This document shows positions 1 through 8,935 of a DNA stretch of 64,000 nucleotides, one piece after another. The DNA comes from an uncultured Nioella sp. Its GTDB lineage: Bacteria > Pseudomonadota > Alphaproteobacteria > Rhodobacterales > Rhodobacteraceae. The stretch lies in NCBI GenBank assembly GCA_947495575.1, contig CANLZL010000003.1:372001-436000 (forward strand). Direction: 5' to 3'. The notes beneath the pieces are model-generated. The model worked only from the letters and a program-made list of their open reading frames with translations. It was not told the origin of the DNA and did no database searches. Each line of letters starts with the position of its first letter. The stretch's first letter is position 1. The position numbers were made by a program, and so were the translations under genes.

Positions 1-1417
1 CTTTGACTTTGCCGGTCAGGATATCGCTGACAGCGTCATCCTGGCTTTCACAGACATGGGCTGTGCCGGTGAATTGCAGAATCGAGGCGTCGACGCCTGC
101 GGTTTTCACGATGCATCCATCCAGTGCGATATTGCCAAAGAGAACAGCAAGGCCACCATCCTGGCTGAACGCGTGTTCCTTGGCCCGGATCACGCCACCT
201 TCGCGGTCCGTGTCCAGTTCTTTGTAGCGGTTCGACTGGCTAAAGGCCTGCGTGGTGCGTACGCCGCCAGGTGCCGCCTTAAACAGGCTCTCGGCCTCGG
301 GGTTATTGGCAACCTTGATGTCCCATTTTGCAATCGCTTCGCCCATGGTGCTGGAATGCACGGTGCTGGCATCGTTGTGCAGCAGGCCCGCACGACTGAG
401 TTCCCCGAGAATCGAGAAGATACCGCCGGCCCGATGCACGTCTTCCATATGCACATTCGCCGTGTTGGGTGCGACCTTACAAAGGCAGGGCACTTTGCGG
501 CTTAACTGGTCCATATCCTTCATGGTGAAGTCAACTTTACCCTCATGCGCAATGGCCAAAAGGTGCAAAACCGTGTTGGTTGACCCGCCCATGGCGATAT
601 CGAGGCTCATCGCGTTTTCAAAGGCGTCAAACGTCGCGATCTCCCGCGGCAACAGGCCTTTTTCTTCGCCTTCATAGTGGCGTTTGGCGATCTCGACAAT
701 CTTGCGACCGGCTTCAAGGAACAGGCCTTTGCGGTCCGAGTGGGTCGCCAGGGTGGAACCGTTTCCGGGCAAGGCCAGACCAAGCGCCTCGGCCAGACAG
801 TTCATCGAGTTGGCCGTGAACATGCCCGAACAGGACCCGCAGGTGGGACAGGCGTTTTCTTCGATATGCTGCACTTGCTCGTCTGTGAATTTGTCATCAG
901 CTGCGGCGACCATGGCGTCGACCAGGTCGACCTTGGTCAAATCGAGATCTTCCAGCTCGATTTTACCGGCCTCCATCGGGCCGCCAGAGACGAAGATCGC
1001 GGGGATATTGAGGCGCATTGCGGCCATCAGCATACCCGGCGTGATCTTGTCACAGTTCGAGATACAGACCATCGCATCGGCGCAATGGGCGTTGACCATA
1101 TATTCGACCGAATCCGCAATCACCTCGCGGCTCGGCAACGAATAGAGCATGCCGTCATGGCCCATCGCGATGCCGTCATCGACTGCTATCGTGTTGAATT
1201 CCTTGGCAACTCCGCCTGCCGCCTCAACCTCGCGCGCGACCATCTGGCCGAGGTCTTTCAGGTGCACGTGACCCGGCACAAACTGCGTAAAGCTGTTCAC
1301 AATCGCAATAATCGGCTTATCCCAATCGCCATCGGTCATGCCGGTGGCACGCCAAAGGCCACGGGCCCCGGCCATGTTGCGTCCGTGTGTCGTCGTGCGT
1401 GAGCGGTATCTGGGCAT
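1..1417 (-). CDS. ilvD: dihydroxy-acid dehydratase, 5' part (gene runs off the left edge)
   Basis: Dehydrates 2,3-dihydroxy-3-methylvalerate and the isovalerate analogue in isoleucine/valine synthesis; cytoplasmic Fe-S enzyme. About 472 N-terminal residues are present. Visible signatures are [13 protein letters not shown] near residue 41, [12 protein letters not shown] near 79, the [11 protein letters not shown] cluster ligand near Cys122, and [19 protein letters not shown] near 189-207. These match the E. coli-like long form (about 616 residues), so roughly the last quarter lies outside. The ATG at 1417-1415 is preceded by a strong AGGAGG (1425-1430). It is transcribed away from the TetR gene at 1548, with which it shares a 130-bp upstream region. 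Function is certain from the motifs; only completeness is unknown. Confidence 0.97.
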   Translation of the reverse strand, partial: MPRYRSRTTTHGRNMAGARGLWRATGMTDGDWDKPIIAIVNSFTQFVPGHVHLKDLGQMVAREVEAAGGVAKEFNTIAVDDGIAMGHDGMLYSLPSREVIADSVEYMVNAHCADAMVCISNCDKITPGMLMAAMRLNIPAIFVSGGPMEAGKIELEDLDLTKVDLVDAMVAAADDKFTDEQVQHIEENACPTCGSCSGMFTANSMNCLAEALGLALPGNGSTLATHSDRKGLFLEAGRKIVEIAKRHYEGEEKGLLPREIATFDAFENAMSLDIAMGGSTNTVLHLLAIAHEGKVDFTMKDMDQLSRKVPCLCKVAPNTANVHMEDVHRAGGIFSILGELSRAGLLHNDASTVHSSTMGEAIAKWDIKVANNPEAESLFKAAPGGVRTTQAFSQSNRYKELDTDREGGVIRAKEHAFSQDGGLAVLFGNIALDGCIVKTAGVDASILQFTGTAHVCESQDDAVSDILTGKVK

Positions 1418-1523
1418 CAGCGGTCCTCCTGTCGAGCGGTTGTTATGTAGCGCAGGTCGGGGGCGAGGACCATATCACCACGACCGATTTTCGCGGCTTA
1501 TCTGCGGGAACTGACATTAGGGG

Positions 1524-1543
1524 AAATGACACTTCTGTCATTT
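1524..1543. promoter_or_regulatory. candidate TetR operator, 8-bp inverted repeat
   Basis: AAATGACA and TGTCATTT form a perfect 8-bp inverted repeat separated by CTTC. It lies 4 bp before the ATG of the TetR-type regulator and inside the shared ilvD/tetR upstream region. Related half-sites (TGACATTA at 1512, TAATGAC at 1546) flank it. Autoregulation is the simplest reading; control of ilvD is possible but unsupported. Confidence 0.5.
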
Positions 1544-1547
1544 ATTA

Positions 1548-2120
1548 ATGACGCTTATGTCACGTCTTGTTAACGACCCCCGCCTCGCCCCACAGACCCA
1601 CAAGGGTCACGCCACCCGCGCCGCAATCCTGTCTGCCGCCAGGACGCTTTATGCGTTCGAGGGGCCAACGGCGGTCACAATGTCCCGCATCTGTCGGCGC
1701 GCGAAAATGCAGCGCCCGGCGGTCTATCGCTACTTCCCGGATGCCAGGGCGGTTTTGGCCGAAGTGGAGGAGGCAGCTATCCGCAAAATTGGCGCGCTGA
1801 CCGTGGATCGCCGGTATGAGCCCGGCCCGCGACGCTTAAAACGGTTCGTATCGGATATGTGTCATCGATGCTTTTCCGAGCGAGAAACGGCCCGGTTGAT
1901 CACCATGCTGTGGCGAGAACGGCAAGAGGTCCGCCACTTGTTAGACGGGCCAATTCGCGCCGACCTGCGGGCAATGGGCCGAGAGAGTGCCAATCTGGAC
2001 GCTAAAGTGATGGCCGCAACGATGATTGGTGTCATGGACGCGATGCTGCTTAGGGAGATCGGATTGGGAGATTTGGATGCGGCGGTGACAAGATTTTTAC
2101 GCTTAGTGGCAAAATTGTAA
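1548..2120 (+). CDS. TetR/AcrR family transcriptional regulator
   Basis: A 190-residue regulator with an N-terminal helix-turn-helix at about residues 22-70: TRAAILSAARTLY opens it and RPAVYRYFPD is the typical recognition-helix end. The C-terminal helical ligand domain is not assignable to a substrate. The ATG at 1548 has no convincing Shine-Dalgarno sequence, and Met4 (1557) is an equally possible start; both sit directly after an inverted repeat at 1524-1543 that probably is its operator. It diverges from ilvD. Family membership is clear; the ligand and targets are unknown. Confidence 0.85.
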   Translation: MTLMSRLVNDPRLAPQTHKGHATRAAILSAARTLYAFEGPTAVTMSRICRRAKMQRPAVYRYFPDARAVLAEVEEAAIRKIGALTVDRRYEPGPRRLKRFVSDMCHRCFSERETARLITMLWRERQEVRHLLDGPIRADLRAMGRESANLDAKVMAATMIGVMDAMLLREIGLGDLDAAVTRFLRLVAKL

Positions 2121-2138
2121 GATTAGTTTTCTTGAAAA

Positions 2139-2156
2139 TGTATACCGTAGTACACA
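2139..2156. promoter_or_regulatory. imperfect palindrome before the AT-rich orphan gene
   Basis: TGTATAC-CGTA-GTACACA is an inverted repeat with 6 of 7 positions matching, placed 11 nt before the ATG at 2167 and just after the TetR stop codon. It could be a repressor site or part of a promoter. No protein can be named for it. Confidence 0.3.
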
Positions 2157-2166
2157 CATAAATCAT

Positions 2167-2655
2167 ATGGAATATGTAAGCATCATCTCAGACGTGGTTT
2201 CAGCCCTTGCAACAGTTGTGGCAGCGGGCTTTGTCATTGGAATCTTTCTTTACAACAAGAAACAACAGCAGTTTGATTTTCTTGAACAGTCCTTTGACGT
2301 CCTACAACGAATAAATGAAAAGGCGCTTGAAAGCCCAGAGCATTCATTGGCCGCAGTTCTTTCGGGAAATCCTAACGATAAGACGACCAAGGAAGATGCA
2401 TTTATCGTTTATTTCCATTATATGCGGATAAACCGAATTTTTCGTGCGTTTGAGTATTGCAACGGCGGATTCATTACAAAGGAGCAAAGAGATCGAATTT
2501 GCTCACCCGCGATACCAACCCTTGTGCCTATTTTGGACAAATTGCCTGCAATTTTGGAGCGCGGTTACCCAGCTGGGGATAGTACAAATAGCTTTGCGGA
2601 GTTTTTGATCCCATTAGTTCGAGAGGCAAATGTTCCAAGAAGAATCACTGGCTGA
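2167..2655 (+). CDS. hypothetical protein with one N-terminal membrane segment
   Basis: A 162-residue protein of unknown function. Residues about 8-29 are a hydrophobic helix followed by NKKQQQ, so the remainder is probably cytoplasmic; that part is helical and charged (FDFLEQSFDVLQRINEKAL) and contains a FHYMRINRIFRAFEYC stretch. The layout resembles small DUF4760-like membrane-anchored proteins, but I cannot assign it. Codon use is clearly more AT-rich than in the neighbours (many ATT, AAA, TTT, GAA), which suggests recent acquisition. No Shine-Dalgarno sequence precedes the ATG. It sits alone between the TetR gene and the convergent dgcNA genes. Confidence 0.7.
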   Translation: MEYVSIISDVVSALATVVAAGFVIGIFLYNKKQQQFDFLEQSFDVLQRINEKALESPEHSLAAVLSGNPNDKTTKEDAFIVYFHYMRINRIFRAFEYCNGGFITKEQRDRICSPAIPTLVPILDKLPAILERGYPAGDSTNSFAEFLIPLVREANVPRRITG

Positions 2656-2712
2656 GCCAACTTAAGCTGTCGGTAACGGAATTTTCTTTGGGACAACGAA
2701 TAGCTCTGCATT

Positions 2713-3675
2713 TTAGCCCCAGAGCTCTGCAGTCGCGGGATGCACGCCCGCCTCATCAAAAACCAACGGCGCAGCGCGGTCCTCAGCCAGCAGCAGCGGG
2801 CCATCGAGGTCGGTGACGGCGGCGCCTTGGGCGACCAGCACGGCGGGGGCCATGGCGAGGGATGAACCCACCATGCATCCAACCATGATCTTGTAGCCCT
2901 CGGCCAGTGCTGCTTCGCGCAGGGCCAGCGCCTCGGTCAACCCGCCGGTTTTGTCGAGCTTGATGTTGACCATGTCATATTTGCCCTTCAGCCCCGGCAG
3001 GCTGGCACGATCATGGCAGCTTTCGTCGGCGCAAACGGGCAGTGGGCGCTCAATCTCGGCCAGCATATCGTCTTGGCCTGCGGGCAAGGGTTGTTCGACC
3101 ATCTGCACGCCAAGGCGCATGAGGTGGGGGGCGAGATCGGCATAGACCTCCGCCGTCCAACCTTCATTCGCATCGACGATGATTTTCGAGGTGGGGGCGC
3201 CCGCGCGCACGGCCTCTAGCCGGGCCATGTCATCCGGCGTGCCAAGTTTGATCTTCAAGAGCGGGCGAAAGGCGTGTTTCGCTGCCGCGGCGCGCATATT
3301 TTCGGGCGTGTCGAGCGACAAGGTAAAGGCCGTGATTTGCGGTTTGGGTTTCGGCAGACCCGCCAATTGCCAAACGGGTGTGCCGGTGGTTTTCGCGGCA
3401 AGATCCCAGAGGGCGCAATCAACGGCATTGCGCGCCGCCCCTGCGGGCAGCGCGTCTTGCAGGTTTTGACGGGAAATGCCCTCTGGCAAATCCATGATCT
3501 CTTTCGTCACGCTGTCCAGCGACTCGCCATAGCGGGCATAGGGCACGCATTCGCCCTGCCCCACCCGACCACCCGCCATGGCCCGTACAGTCAGGACATC
3601 GGCCTGAGTACGTGAGCCCCGAGCGATCGTAAAAACCTCGGCAAGGCGAAAACTGTCAGGCGTGACCGAAAGCAT
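2713..3675 (-). CDS. dgcA: N-acetyl-D-glutamate racemase, enolase superfamily
   Basis: A 320-residue member of the muconate-lactonizing/dipeptide-epimerase branch of the enolase superfamily. Visible active-site elements are the KIKLGT lysine motif mid-protein, metal ligands in IIVDANEGW, VEQPLP and CADESCHD, and the second-half lysine in NIKLDKTGG. Partnered with a DUF1611 protein it matches the described DgcN-DgcA pathway, in which D-Glu is acetylated and then racemised to N-acetyl-L-Glu. The ATG overlaps the dgcN stop by one base (TGATG), so translation is probably coupled. L-Ala-D/L-Glu epimerase is the alternative name used for close homologues. Confidence 0.85.
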   Translation of the reverse strand: MLSVTPDSFRLAEVFTIARGSRTQADVLTVRAMAGGRVGQGECVPYARYGESLDSVTKEIMDLPEGISRQNLQDALPAGAARNAVDCALWDLAAKTTGTPVWQLAGLPKPKPQITAFTLSLDTPENMRAAAAKHAFRPLLKIKLGTPDDMARLEAVRAGAPTSKIIVDANEGWTAEVYADLAPHLMRLGVQMVEQPLPAGQDDMLAEIERPLPVCADESCHDRASLPGLKGKYDMVNIKLDKTGGLTEALALREAALAEGYKIMVGCMVGSSLAMAPAVLVAQGAAVTDLDGPLLLAEDRAAPLVFDEAGVHPATAELWG

Positions 3676-4676
3676 CAGATCGCGTCCAAAGCGTCGACCA
3701 GACGGGCGCCGCCCTGACGATATGTATCCACAGTCGGCAGCCCCATGCGTTTTTCGAGTGCTTCGAGGTAAGACAGGGCCTCATCCTCGCCCATCGCGGC
3801 GGTGTTGACCGAAATACCGGTGACTTGCGCCTTGGGGTTCGCAATGCGGGCCAATGGCAGGGCGGTGTCGCGCAATGCCTCAAGCGACGGCAGATCATAA
3901 TCCGGCAAGCCGCGCATATGAGTGCGGGTCGGTTCATGCGCCAGCACCAGCGCGTCAGGTTGCCCGCCGTGGATCAGCGCCATGGTGACACCGGAATAGG
4001 ACACGTGGAAGAGCGAGCCCTGCCCTTCGATGTGATCCCAGTGATCGTCGTCATTGTCTGGGGTCAGATATTCAACCGCACCGGCCATGAAATCCGCGAT
4101 AACAGCGTCCAAAGGCACGCCGCCACCGGTGATCAGAATGCCGGTTTGGCCAGTTGGGCGGAACGTGGATTTCATGCCACGCTTCTGCATCTCAACATCC
4201 ATGGCCAGCCCGGTATACATTTTGCCGACTGAGCAATCGGTGCCAATGGCAAGGCACCGTTTGCCGCTGCGTTTCTTACCGTTGGCAATGGGGTAGGCGA
4301 CAGAAGGGATACGCACGTCAAACAGGGTCCGGCCGTTTACACGGGCGGCGGCCATCAGATCGTTTTCATCACGCAAAAGGTTGTGCAGGCCCGATGCAAT
4401 ATCAAAGCCCATTCCTAGCGCCTCGATCAGGACCTCTTTCCATGCCTCCGAAATCACGCCGCCCCGATTGGCGACGCCGATAACAAGCGTTTTGGCACCG
4501 GCGGCCTTTGCAGCGGCCAGATCCATATCAGGAACTTTCACATCCGCGCCGCAGCCTGGCAGCCGTAACTGTCCAACCGCATTTTCCGGACGCCAGTCAC
4601 GGATGCCTTGGGCCACTTTCGCAGCAAGCTGGTCGGGCGCGTCGCCCAGGAAAAGCAAATATGGGGTCTGGATCAT
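3675..4676 (-). CDS. dgcN: D-glutamate N-acetyltransferase, DUF1611 family
   Basis: A 333-residue DUF1611 protein. An N-terminal Rossmann-like half (VIGVANRGGVISEAW near 65-80) is followed by a P-loop-like region, IGTDCSVGKMYT near residue 145, and GQTGILITGGGVPLDA. Family members paired with a DgcA-type racemase acetylate D-glutamate as the first step of D-Glu catabolism. The start at 4676 has a GAGG about 9 nt upstream, and dgcA follows with a one-base overlap. The gene pair is a two-step cytoplasmic route from D-Glu (from peptidoglycan or seawater) to N-acetyl-L-Glu. The assignment rests on family plus pairing. Confidence 0.85.
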   Translation of the reverse strand: MIQTPYLLFLGDAPDQLAAKVAQGIRDWRPENAVGQLRLPGCGADVKVPDMDLAAAKAAGAKTLVIGVANRGGVISEAWKEVLIEALGMGFDIASGLHNLLRDENDLMAAARVNGRTLFDVRIPSVAYPIANGKKRSGKRCLAIGTDCSVGKMYTGLAMDVEMQKRGMKSTFRPTGQTGILITGGGVPLDAVIADFMAGAVEYLTPDNDDDHWDHIEGQGSLFHVSYSGVTMALIHGGQPDALVLAHEPTRTHMRGLPDYDLPSLEALRDTALPLARIANPKAQVTGISVNTAAMGEDEALSYLEALEKRMGLPTVDTYRQGGARLVDALDAI

Positions 4677-4768
4677 GGGGAGGACCTCTATGGCAGGAGA
4701 AGAGACGCGGCAGACCGCGAGTTAGTCTTGTCCTAGTCCGCCGACAGGAGGGATCGCAAAGTCCAGTT

Positions 4769-5125
4769 TCAGTCTTTCGACGAGTCCAGAAGTGCAATTG
4801 GCGCGTCATGTTCCTGATAGTAATCGAGCGGTGGTCGATCAGAAACGCCAGTGTTGCGCTTGAATTCGTACCGCATTTTGTCGCCCTCTTTCTGCGAGGC
4901 AACGATCAGGGCCTGATAAAGATGGCGGGGCCCCTCGTAAATATCAACCAATCCGCGCAAGTGCGGGGCGGATTCCAGATCCATGGCAAAGCCGTCTTCG
5001 GCAAATTGCAGGATCGGATAAGCTTCGTCGCCAATATGCACCGACCGGCGGCTGCGCTTGCGCTCAGCACGTTTTTGGGCGGCGTGTAGGCCATCCAAAA
5101 CTTCTTTGGGCAAAAAATCAGTCAT
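4769..5125 (-). CDS. conserved hypothetical protein
   Basis: A 118-residue soluble protein with a basic stretch (AQKRAERKRSRRSVHIG) near the N-terminus and a compact beta-rich middle (LQFAEDGFAMDLESAPHLRGLVDIYEGPRHLYQALIV). The tail RYEFKRNTGVSDRPPLDYYQEHDAPIALL ends in acidic and hydrophobic residues. I recognise it only as the kind of short protein kept across Rhodobacteraceae; the single-domain fold might be PilZ-like but no PilZ motif is clear. AGGAGG at 5140-5145 lies 14 nt upstream of the ATG. It precedes dgcN on the same strand, 92 nt away, and could be cotranscribed with it. Confidence 0.75.
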   Translation of the reverse strand: MTDFLPKEVLDGLHAAQKRAERKRSRRSVHIGDEAYPILQFAEDGFAMDLESAPHLRGLVDIYEGPRHLYQALIVASQKEGDKMRYEFKRNTGVSDRPPLDYYQEHDAPIALLDSSKD

Positions 5126-5242
5126 TTATCGAATCCGCTTAGGAGGCAAATCAGACTGTGGTCTGAATTGATTAAGGATCAACGATTAGGCATTGCCGCA
5201 TCGCAGCACGTCGCAATTTGGCCACAGGTGAAAATTCCGGCA

Positions 5243-5263
5243 AAGACCCGCTGAGAGGGTCTT
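5243..5263. other. 7-bp inverted repeat upstream of the CGNR gene
   Basis: AAGACCC-GCTGAGA-GGGTCTT is a perfect stem-loop in the 222-bp divergent gap between the hypothetical gene starting at 5125 and the CGNR gene at 5348. A second one, TCAGAC-TGTG-GTCTGA, lies at 5151-5166. Neither is followed by a T-run, so these read as operators or leader hairpins rather than terminators. The rest of the gap holds nothing I can name. Confidence 0.35.
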
Positions 5264-5347
5264 GGTGTCCTTTACACTCTTGTTGCAGTGAGGCACGATA
5301 AGGACAGTACCTAAAAACAATAAGCAGTACGAGGCGGTCCAGCACTC

Positions 5348-5908
5348 ATGACCAAGACAGTTACGCGCCCCGAACCCGGGGCCGGGCATCCCTTTTTGGC
5401 CTTTCTCAACACGGTTGCCGATGACGGCAAGACCCGTCGCGTGAACGCATTCCAGGATAGCGCCGCCTTGGTGCGTCTTCTTGAGGCGGCGGGTTTCCAA
5501 GCGCCTGCACACAGCCTTAGCGATGATCAATTTCAACGGATCATGAGCTTGCGGGAAACCGGGTATGCCGTGTTTTCCGCTATTGCCGCTGATCGCGCAC
5601 CAGGCCGGGAAGAGGCGCTGGCGATGACCTCTGCGCTGAAATCTGTCTATCAGGATGCCGAGTTCGAAATTGGGGCGACCGGTCTCTTGACCGCGCCAAG
5701 CCCAATTTTTGGCCTTTATGAGCAACTGGTTTTGTCCATGGATGATCTTTTGCGATCAGACAGGTTTGGCCGTTTGCGCGAATGTCGGCGCTGTACGCAT
5801 ATGTTCCTGGATCAAGGGCGCGGTGTTGGCCGTCGCTGGTGTTCAATGGCGCGGTGCGGAAACCGCGCCAAGGCCGAAAGTTTCCGTGCACGCAAACGCG
5901 CGGCCTGA
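5348..5908 (+). CDS. ABATE/CGNR zinc-finger domain protein
   Basis: A 186-residue protein. The N-terminal part has the ABATE (DUF1470) entry motif GHPFLAFLNTV near residues 13-23. The C-terminal CGNR zinc finger runs from about residue 140: CRRCTHMFLD, then RRWCSMARCGNRAKAESFRARKR, giving the C-x2-C ... C-x4-C ligand set with the name-giving CGNR. Family members are presumed stress-linked transcription regulators. It stands alone on the plus strand, 98 bp before the hydroquinone reductase gene. A regulatory role for that neighbour is only a guess. Confidence 0.88.
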   Translation: MTKTVTRPEPGAGHPFLAFLNTVADDGKTRRVNAFQDSAALVRLLEAAGFQAPAHSLSDDQFQRIMSLRETGYAVFSAIAADRAPGREEALAMTSALKSVYQDAEFEIGATGLLTAPSPIFGLYEQLVLSMDDLLRSDRFGRLRECRRCTHMFLDQGRGVGRRWCSMARCGNRAKAESFRARKRAA

Positions 5909-6006
5909 ACGCTCTCTGCATCAGCGCGCAGACCCTCTGCGCAGGCCGGTATTTTTCCTTCGCCGCATGCGCCCTATCTATCTTTTAACAGAGATAGGAG
6001 GCCACA

Positions 6007-6996
6007 ATGGGCATGTTGGTAGACGGGAAATGGGTCGACAAGTGGTATGACACCCACAAAACCGGCGGTGCGTTCAAGCGCAGCGAAGCCAGTTTCCGCA
6101 ACTGGATCACTGCCGATGGCAGGGCCGGGCCGTCTGGAGAGGGTGGCTTTAAGGCCGAAAGCGGCCGCTATCACCTCTATGTCAGCCATGCTTGCCCCTG
6201 GGCCAATCGCACGATGATCTTTCGCGCGTTGAAAGGGTTGGAGGATCATATCGGTGTGTCGGTAGTTCATCCCGACATGCTGAACGATGGCTGGAGCTTT
6301 GCCACCGATTTCGCAGGGGCAACTGGTGATCCTTTGTTGGGCGCGGAATTTGCGCGCGATGTCTATCTGGCCTCGGACCGAGAGGTAACGACACGTGCCA
6401 CCGTTCCAATTCTTTGGGACAAGCAAACCGGGCAAATCGTATCAAACGAAAGCTCAGAGATTATCCGCATGTTCAACTCCGCCTTTGATACCATTACCGG
6501 CGACCGTCAGGATTTCTATCCTGAGGACCTGCGAACCGAGATTGATGGGCTGAACGACTGGATCTATTCCGACATCAATAACGGCGTGTACAAATCCGGT
6601 TTTGCGACCACACAATCGGCCTACGACACGGCAGTTCATGCGCTGTTCGACGGGTTGGACCGTGTTGAGGCGATCCTATCGCAAAACCGCTATCTGACCG
6701 GTGACAGAATCACTGAGGCCGATTGGCGACTGTTTACCACGGTCGTTCGGTTTGATGCCGTGTATCACCTTCATTTCAAATGCAATCGCAGCCGGATCAT
6801 CGATTTCCCAAACATCTGGGGTTGGGCCAAAGAACTGTATCAAAGGCCAGGAGTGGCGGGGACCGTGCATTTCGATCACATCGTGCGCCATTACCACTAC
6901 AGCCATGAAAGCGTGAACCCGCATCGCATTATTCCGATCAATCCGGTGATTGACTGGATGGCCCCACATGGGCGAGAGGCATTGCGGGCGGCCTGA
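6007..6996 (+). CDS. yqjG: glutathionyl-hydroquinone reductase (Xi-class GST)
   Basis: A 329-residue Xi-class glutathione transferase that reduces glutathionyl-hydroquinones in the cytoplasm. The signature YVSHACPWANRTMIFRALKGL near residue 60 holds the catalytic Cys (CPWA). The middle has VPILWDKQTGQIVSNESSEIIRM, the GSH-binding thioredoxin-fold end, and the C-terminal all-helical domain carries YLTGDRITEADWRLFTTVVRFDAVYHLHFKCN. Length and motifs fit the YqjG/PcpF/ECM4 family fully. AGGAGG (5996-6001) sits 5 nt before the ATG. It precedes cobC by 42 nt, with no obvious functional link. Confidence 0.95.
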   Translation: MGMLVDGKWVDKWYDTHKTGGAFKRSEASFRNWITADGRAGPSGEGGFKAESGRYHLYVSHACPWANRTMIFRALKGLEDHIGVSVVHPDMLNDGWSFATDFAGATGDPLLGAEFARDVYLASDREVTTRATVPILWDKQTGQIVSNESSEIIRMFNSAFDTITGDRQDFYPEDLRTEIDGLNDWIYSDINNGVYKSGFATTQSAYDTAVHALFDGLDRVEAILSQNRYLTGDRITEADWRLFTTVVRFDAVYHLHFKCNRSRIIDFPNIWGWAKELYQRPGVAGTVHFDHIVRHYHYSHESVNPHRIIPINPVIDWMAPHGREALRAA

Positions 6997-7038
6997 AAAT
7001 CGGGTTGATGTTCGCCCTGATGATTTGACGGGGCGGCC

Positions 7039-7989
7039 ATGGACCGGATCGAAGAAAAACGCGACCACGGCGGCGGCATTGACGGTGCCGCCCTACGCTA
7101 TGGCGGCGCGCGGTCTGACTGGTTGGATCTGTCGACCGGGATCAATCCGGTTCCCTACCCTTTGCCCAGCTTTTCCACGGATGCCTGGACGGCTTTGCCT
7201 GACCGTGCAGCTTTTGCGGGGCTAACAAATGCGGCTCGGGGATTTTGGAATGTTCCTGAAAACGTCGAGATTTTGGCCGCACCAGGGGCGTCCGCCATTA
7301 TAGCCCGATTGCCCGCGCTTGCCCCGGTTGGCAAGGTCGAGGTGCCTGCCCCCACCTATAACGAACATCTTGCAGCGTTCCGCGCGCAGGGCTGGACCGA
7401 AGGACCCGGCGGTGCGCAAGTTGTGGTGCATCCAAACAACCCTGACGGGCGACTTTGGACGGATGACGAATTGATCGGGGATCGTCCGCTGACGGTCATC
7501 GACGAAAGCTTTTGCGATGTTTCGCCAGAGCGCAGCCTTGTGCATCTGGCCAAAAGGCCGAACACGGTTGTTCTGAAAAGTTTTGGCAAGTTTTGGGGTC
7601 TCGCCGGATTACGTCTCGGCTTTGCCATTGGGCGACCCGAGGTGATTGTCCGGCTCGCTGACCTGACCGGCCCCTGGGCCGTTTCCGGCCCGGCGCTTGT
7701 ATGTGGTGCGACGGCGCTCGGCGATCATGATTGGGCTAAGGCCACGCGCAAGCGCCTTGCGCGGGATTCGGATCGTTTGGATGGGATCGTAGCCCAGACT
7801 GGGGCCACGCTGGTTGGTGGCACGACGCTGTTCCGCCTCTATGACGTTGGCAATGCCGCGGCCTTTCAGGACCGACTGGCGCGGGCATATATTTGGAGCC
7901 GGGTCTTTCCTTATTCTGCGCGTTGGGTGCGGCTGGGCCTGCCGGGTTCAGAGGCTGATTGGGCCCGGCTGGAGGCCGCTTTGGCATGA
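7039..7989 (+). CDS. cobC: L-threonine-O-3-phosphate decarboxylase (cobalamin synthesis)
   Basis: A 316-residue fold-I PLP enzyme that makes (R)-1-amino-2-propanol phosphate for the nucleotide loop of cobalamin. Motifs are DLSTGINPVPYP near residue 35, VVVHPNNPDGRLW near 132, VIDESFCDVSPE near 154, and the PLP lysine in SFGKFWGLAGLRLGFAIG near 182-199. Alphaproteobacterial usage calls this CobC (CobD in Salmonella). It overlaps the next cobalamin gene by 4 nt (ATGA), a strong sign of coupled translation. No B12 riboswitch fits in the 42-nt gap upstream, so control must lie further away or be absent. Confidence 0.93.
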   Translation: MDRIEEKRDHGGGIDGAALRYGGARSDWLDLSTGINPVPYPLPSFSTDAWTALPDRAAFAGLTNAARGFWNVPENVEILAAPGASAIIARLPALAPVGKVEVPAPTYNEHLAAFRAQGWTEGPGGAQVVVHPNNPDGRLWTDDELIGDRPLTVIDESFCDVSPERSLVHLAKRPNTVVLKSFGKFWGLAGLRLGFAIGRPEVIVRLADLTGPWAVSGPALVCGATALGDHDWAKATRKRLARDSDRLDGIVAQTGATLVGGTTLFRLYDVGNAAAFQDRLARAYIWSRVFPYSARWVRLGLPGSEADWARLEAALA

Positions 7990-8891
7990 GCACCTGTCTG
8001 CTGTTTTGGGCGATGTTGCTGGATGCCACCTTGGGTGAGCCACGCTGGCTTTGGGATCGGGTTCCGCACCCTGCAGTCCTGATGGGGCGCTTGATTACAT
8101 GGTGCGATTTCAGGTTCAACAAGGGCCGCCGGACGGAGGGTGTTTTGGTGGTCGCCAGTCTAGTGCTGGGCGCGGGTGCACTCGGTTGCCTGATTGCAGC
8201 GCTGCCGTTTGGGTGGCTTTGGTCGATCCTCGGCGGGGCGATGCTGTTGGCACAGAAAAGCCTTGTGACCCATGTTCAGGCGGCGGGCGATGCCTTGCGC
8301 CTGTCAGTGGGTGAAGGGCGACGCGTCGTGGCGATGATCGTCGGCCGCGATACAAGCGACATGGACGGGCCAGCCGTAGCGCGCGCGGCAATCGAAAGCG
8401 CTGCCGAGAATTTTTCGGACGGGGTTGTGGCACCGGCATTCTGGTTCCTGATCGGTGGGTTGCCGGGCATCCTGATATACAAGGTGGTGAACACTGCTGA
8501 CAGCATGATCGGCTATCGCACCCCCCGCCATGAGGCATTTGGCTGGGCAGCGGCGCGTCTTGATGATGTTTTGAACTGGATCCCGGCCCGCCTGACCGCT
8601 GCGTTGATCGCGCTGGCATTTTGGTCTGGTCGCGCCGCTGACGTCATTCGTAGTGATGCCCGCCTTCACCGTTCGCCGAATGCCGGTTGGCCCGAGGCCG
8701 CGATGGCGGGCGTTCTGGATATCGCCCTGTCCGGCCCTCGCCGATACCATGGCGAATTGCGCGATTATCCGTGGGTCAATGCATCCGGCAACCACGATGT
8801 TGGTTCGGACGAGGTCGACGGTTCCGTCCGCGTTCTATGGCGGGTTTGGGGCGTTAGCGCAGGGCTTGCCCTGCTGCTTGCCTTGTTCTGA
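7986..8891 (+). CDS. cobD: adenosylcobinamide-phosphate synthase
   Basis: An integral membrane enzyme (CbiB in Salmonella) that joins adenosylcobyric acid with aminopropanol phosphate. The chosen ATG at 7986 overlaps the cobC stop codon and gives 301 residues. Typical family sequences are DATLGEPRWLWDRVPHPAVLMGRLI at the N-terminus, GRDTSDMDGPAVARAAIESAAENFSDGVVAPAFWF near residue 115, and NTADSMIGYRTPRHEAFGWAAARLDD near 170. Hydrophobic segments cover residues about 55-90, 140-165, 205-225 and the last 20. Substrate logic matches the upstream cobC, whose product it uses. Confidence 0.95.
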   Translation: MSTCLLFWAMLLDATLGEPRWLWDRVPHPAVLMGRLITWCDFRFNKGRRTEGVLVVASLVLGAGALGCLIAALPFGWLWSILGGAMLLAQKSLVTHVQAAGDALRLSVGEGRRVVAMIVGRDTSDMDGPAVARAAIESAAENFSDGVVAPAFWFLIGGLPGILIYKVVNTADSMIGYRTPRHEAFGWAAARLDDVLNWIPARLTAALIALAFWSGRAADVIRSDARLHRSPNAGWPEAAMAGVLDIALSGPRRYHGELRDYPWVNASGNHDVGSDEVDGSVRVLWRVWGVSAGLALLLALF

Positions 8892-8935
8892 GCGCCTGTT
8901 AATCTCTGCCGCGACCTTAGGAACAGGATTATTCA

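Noticed and set aside
5186-5725. 179-codon minus-strand frame opposite the CGNR gene
   Set aside because: It runs antisense to the CGNR zinc-finger gene and shows no family features.
6997-7038. Cobalamin riboswitch before cobC
   Set aside because: Only 42 nt separate the upstream gene from cobC, and no B12-box-like sequence is present.
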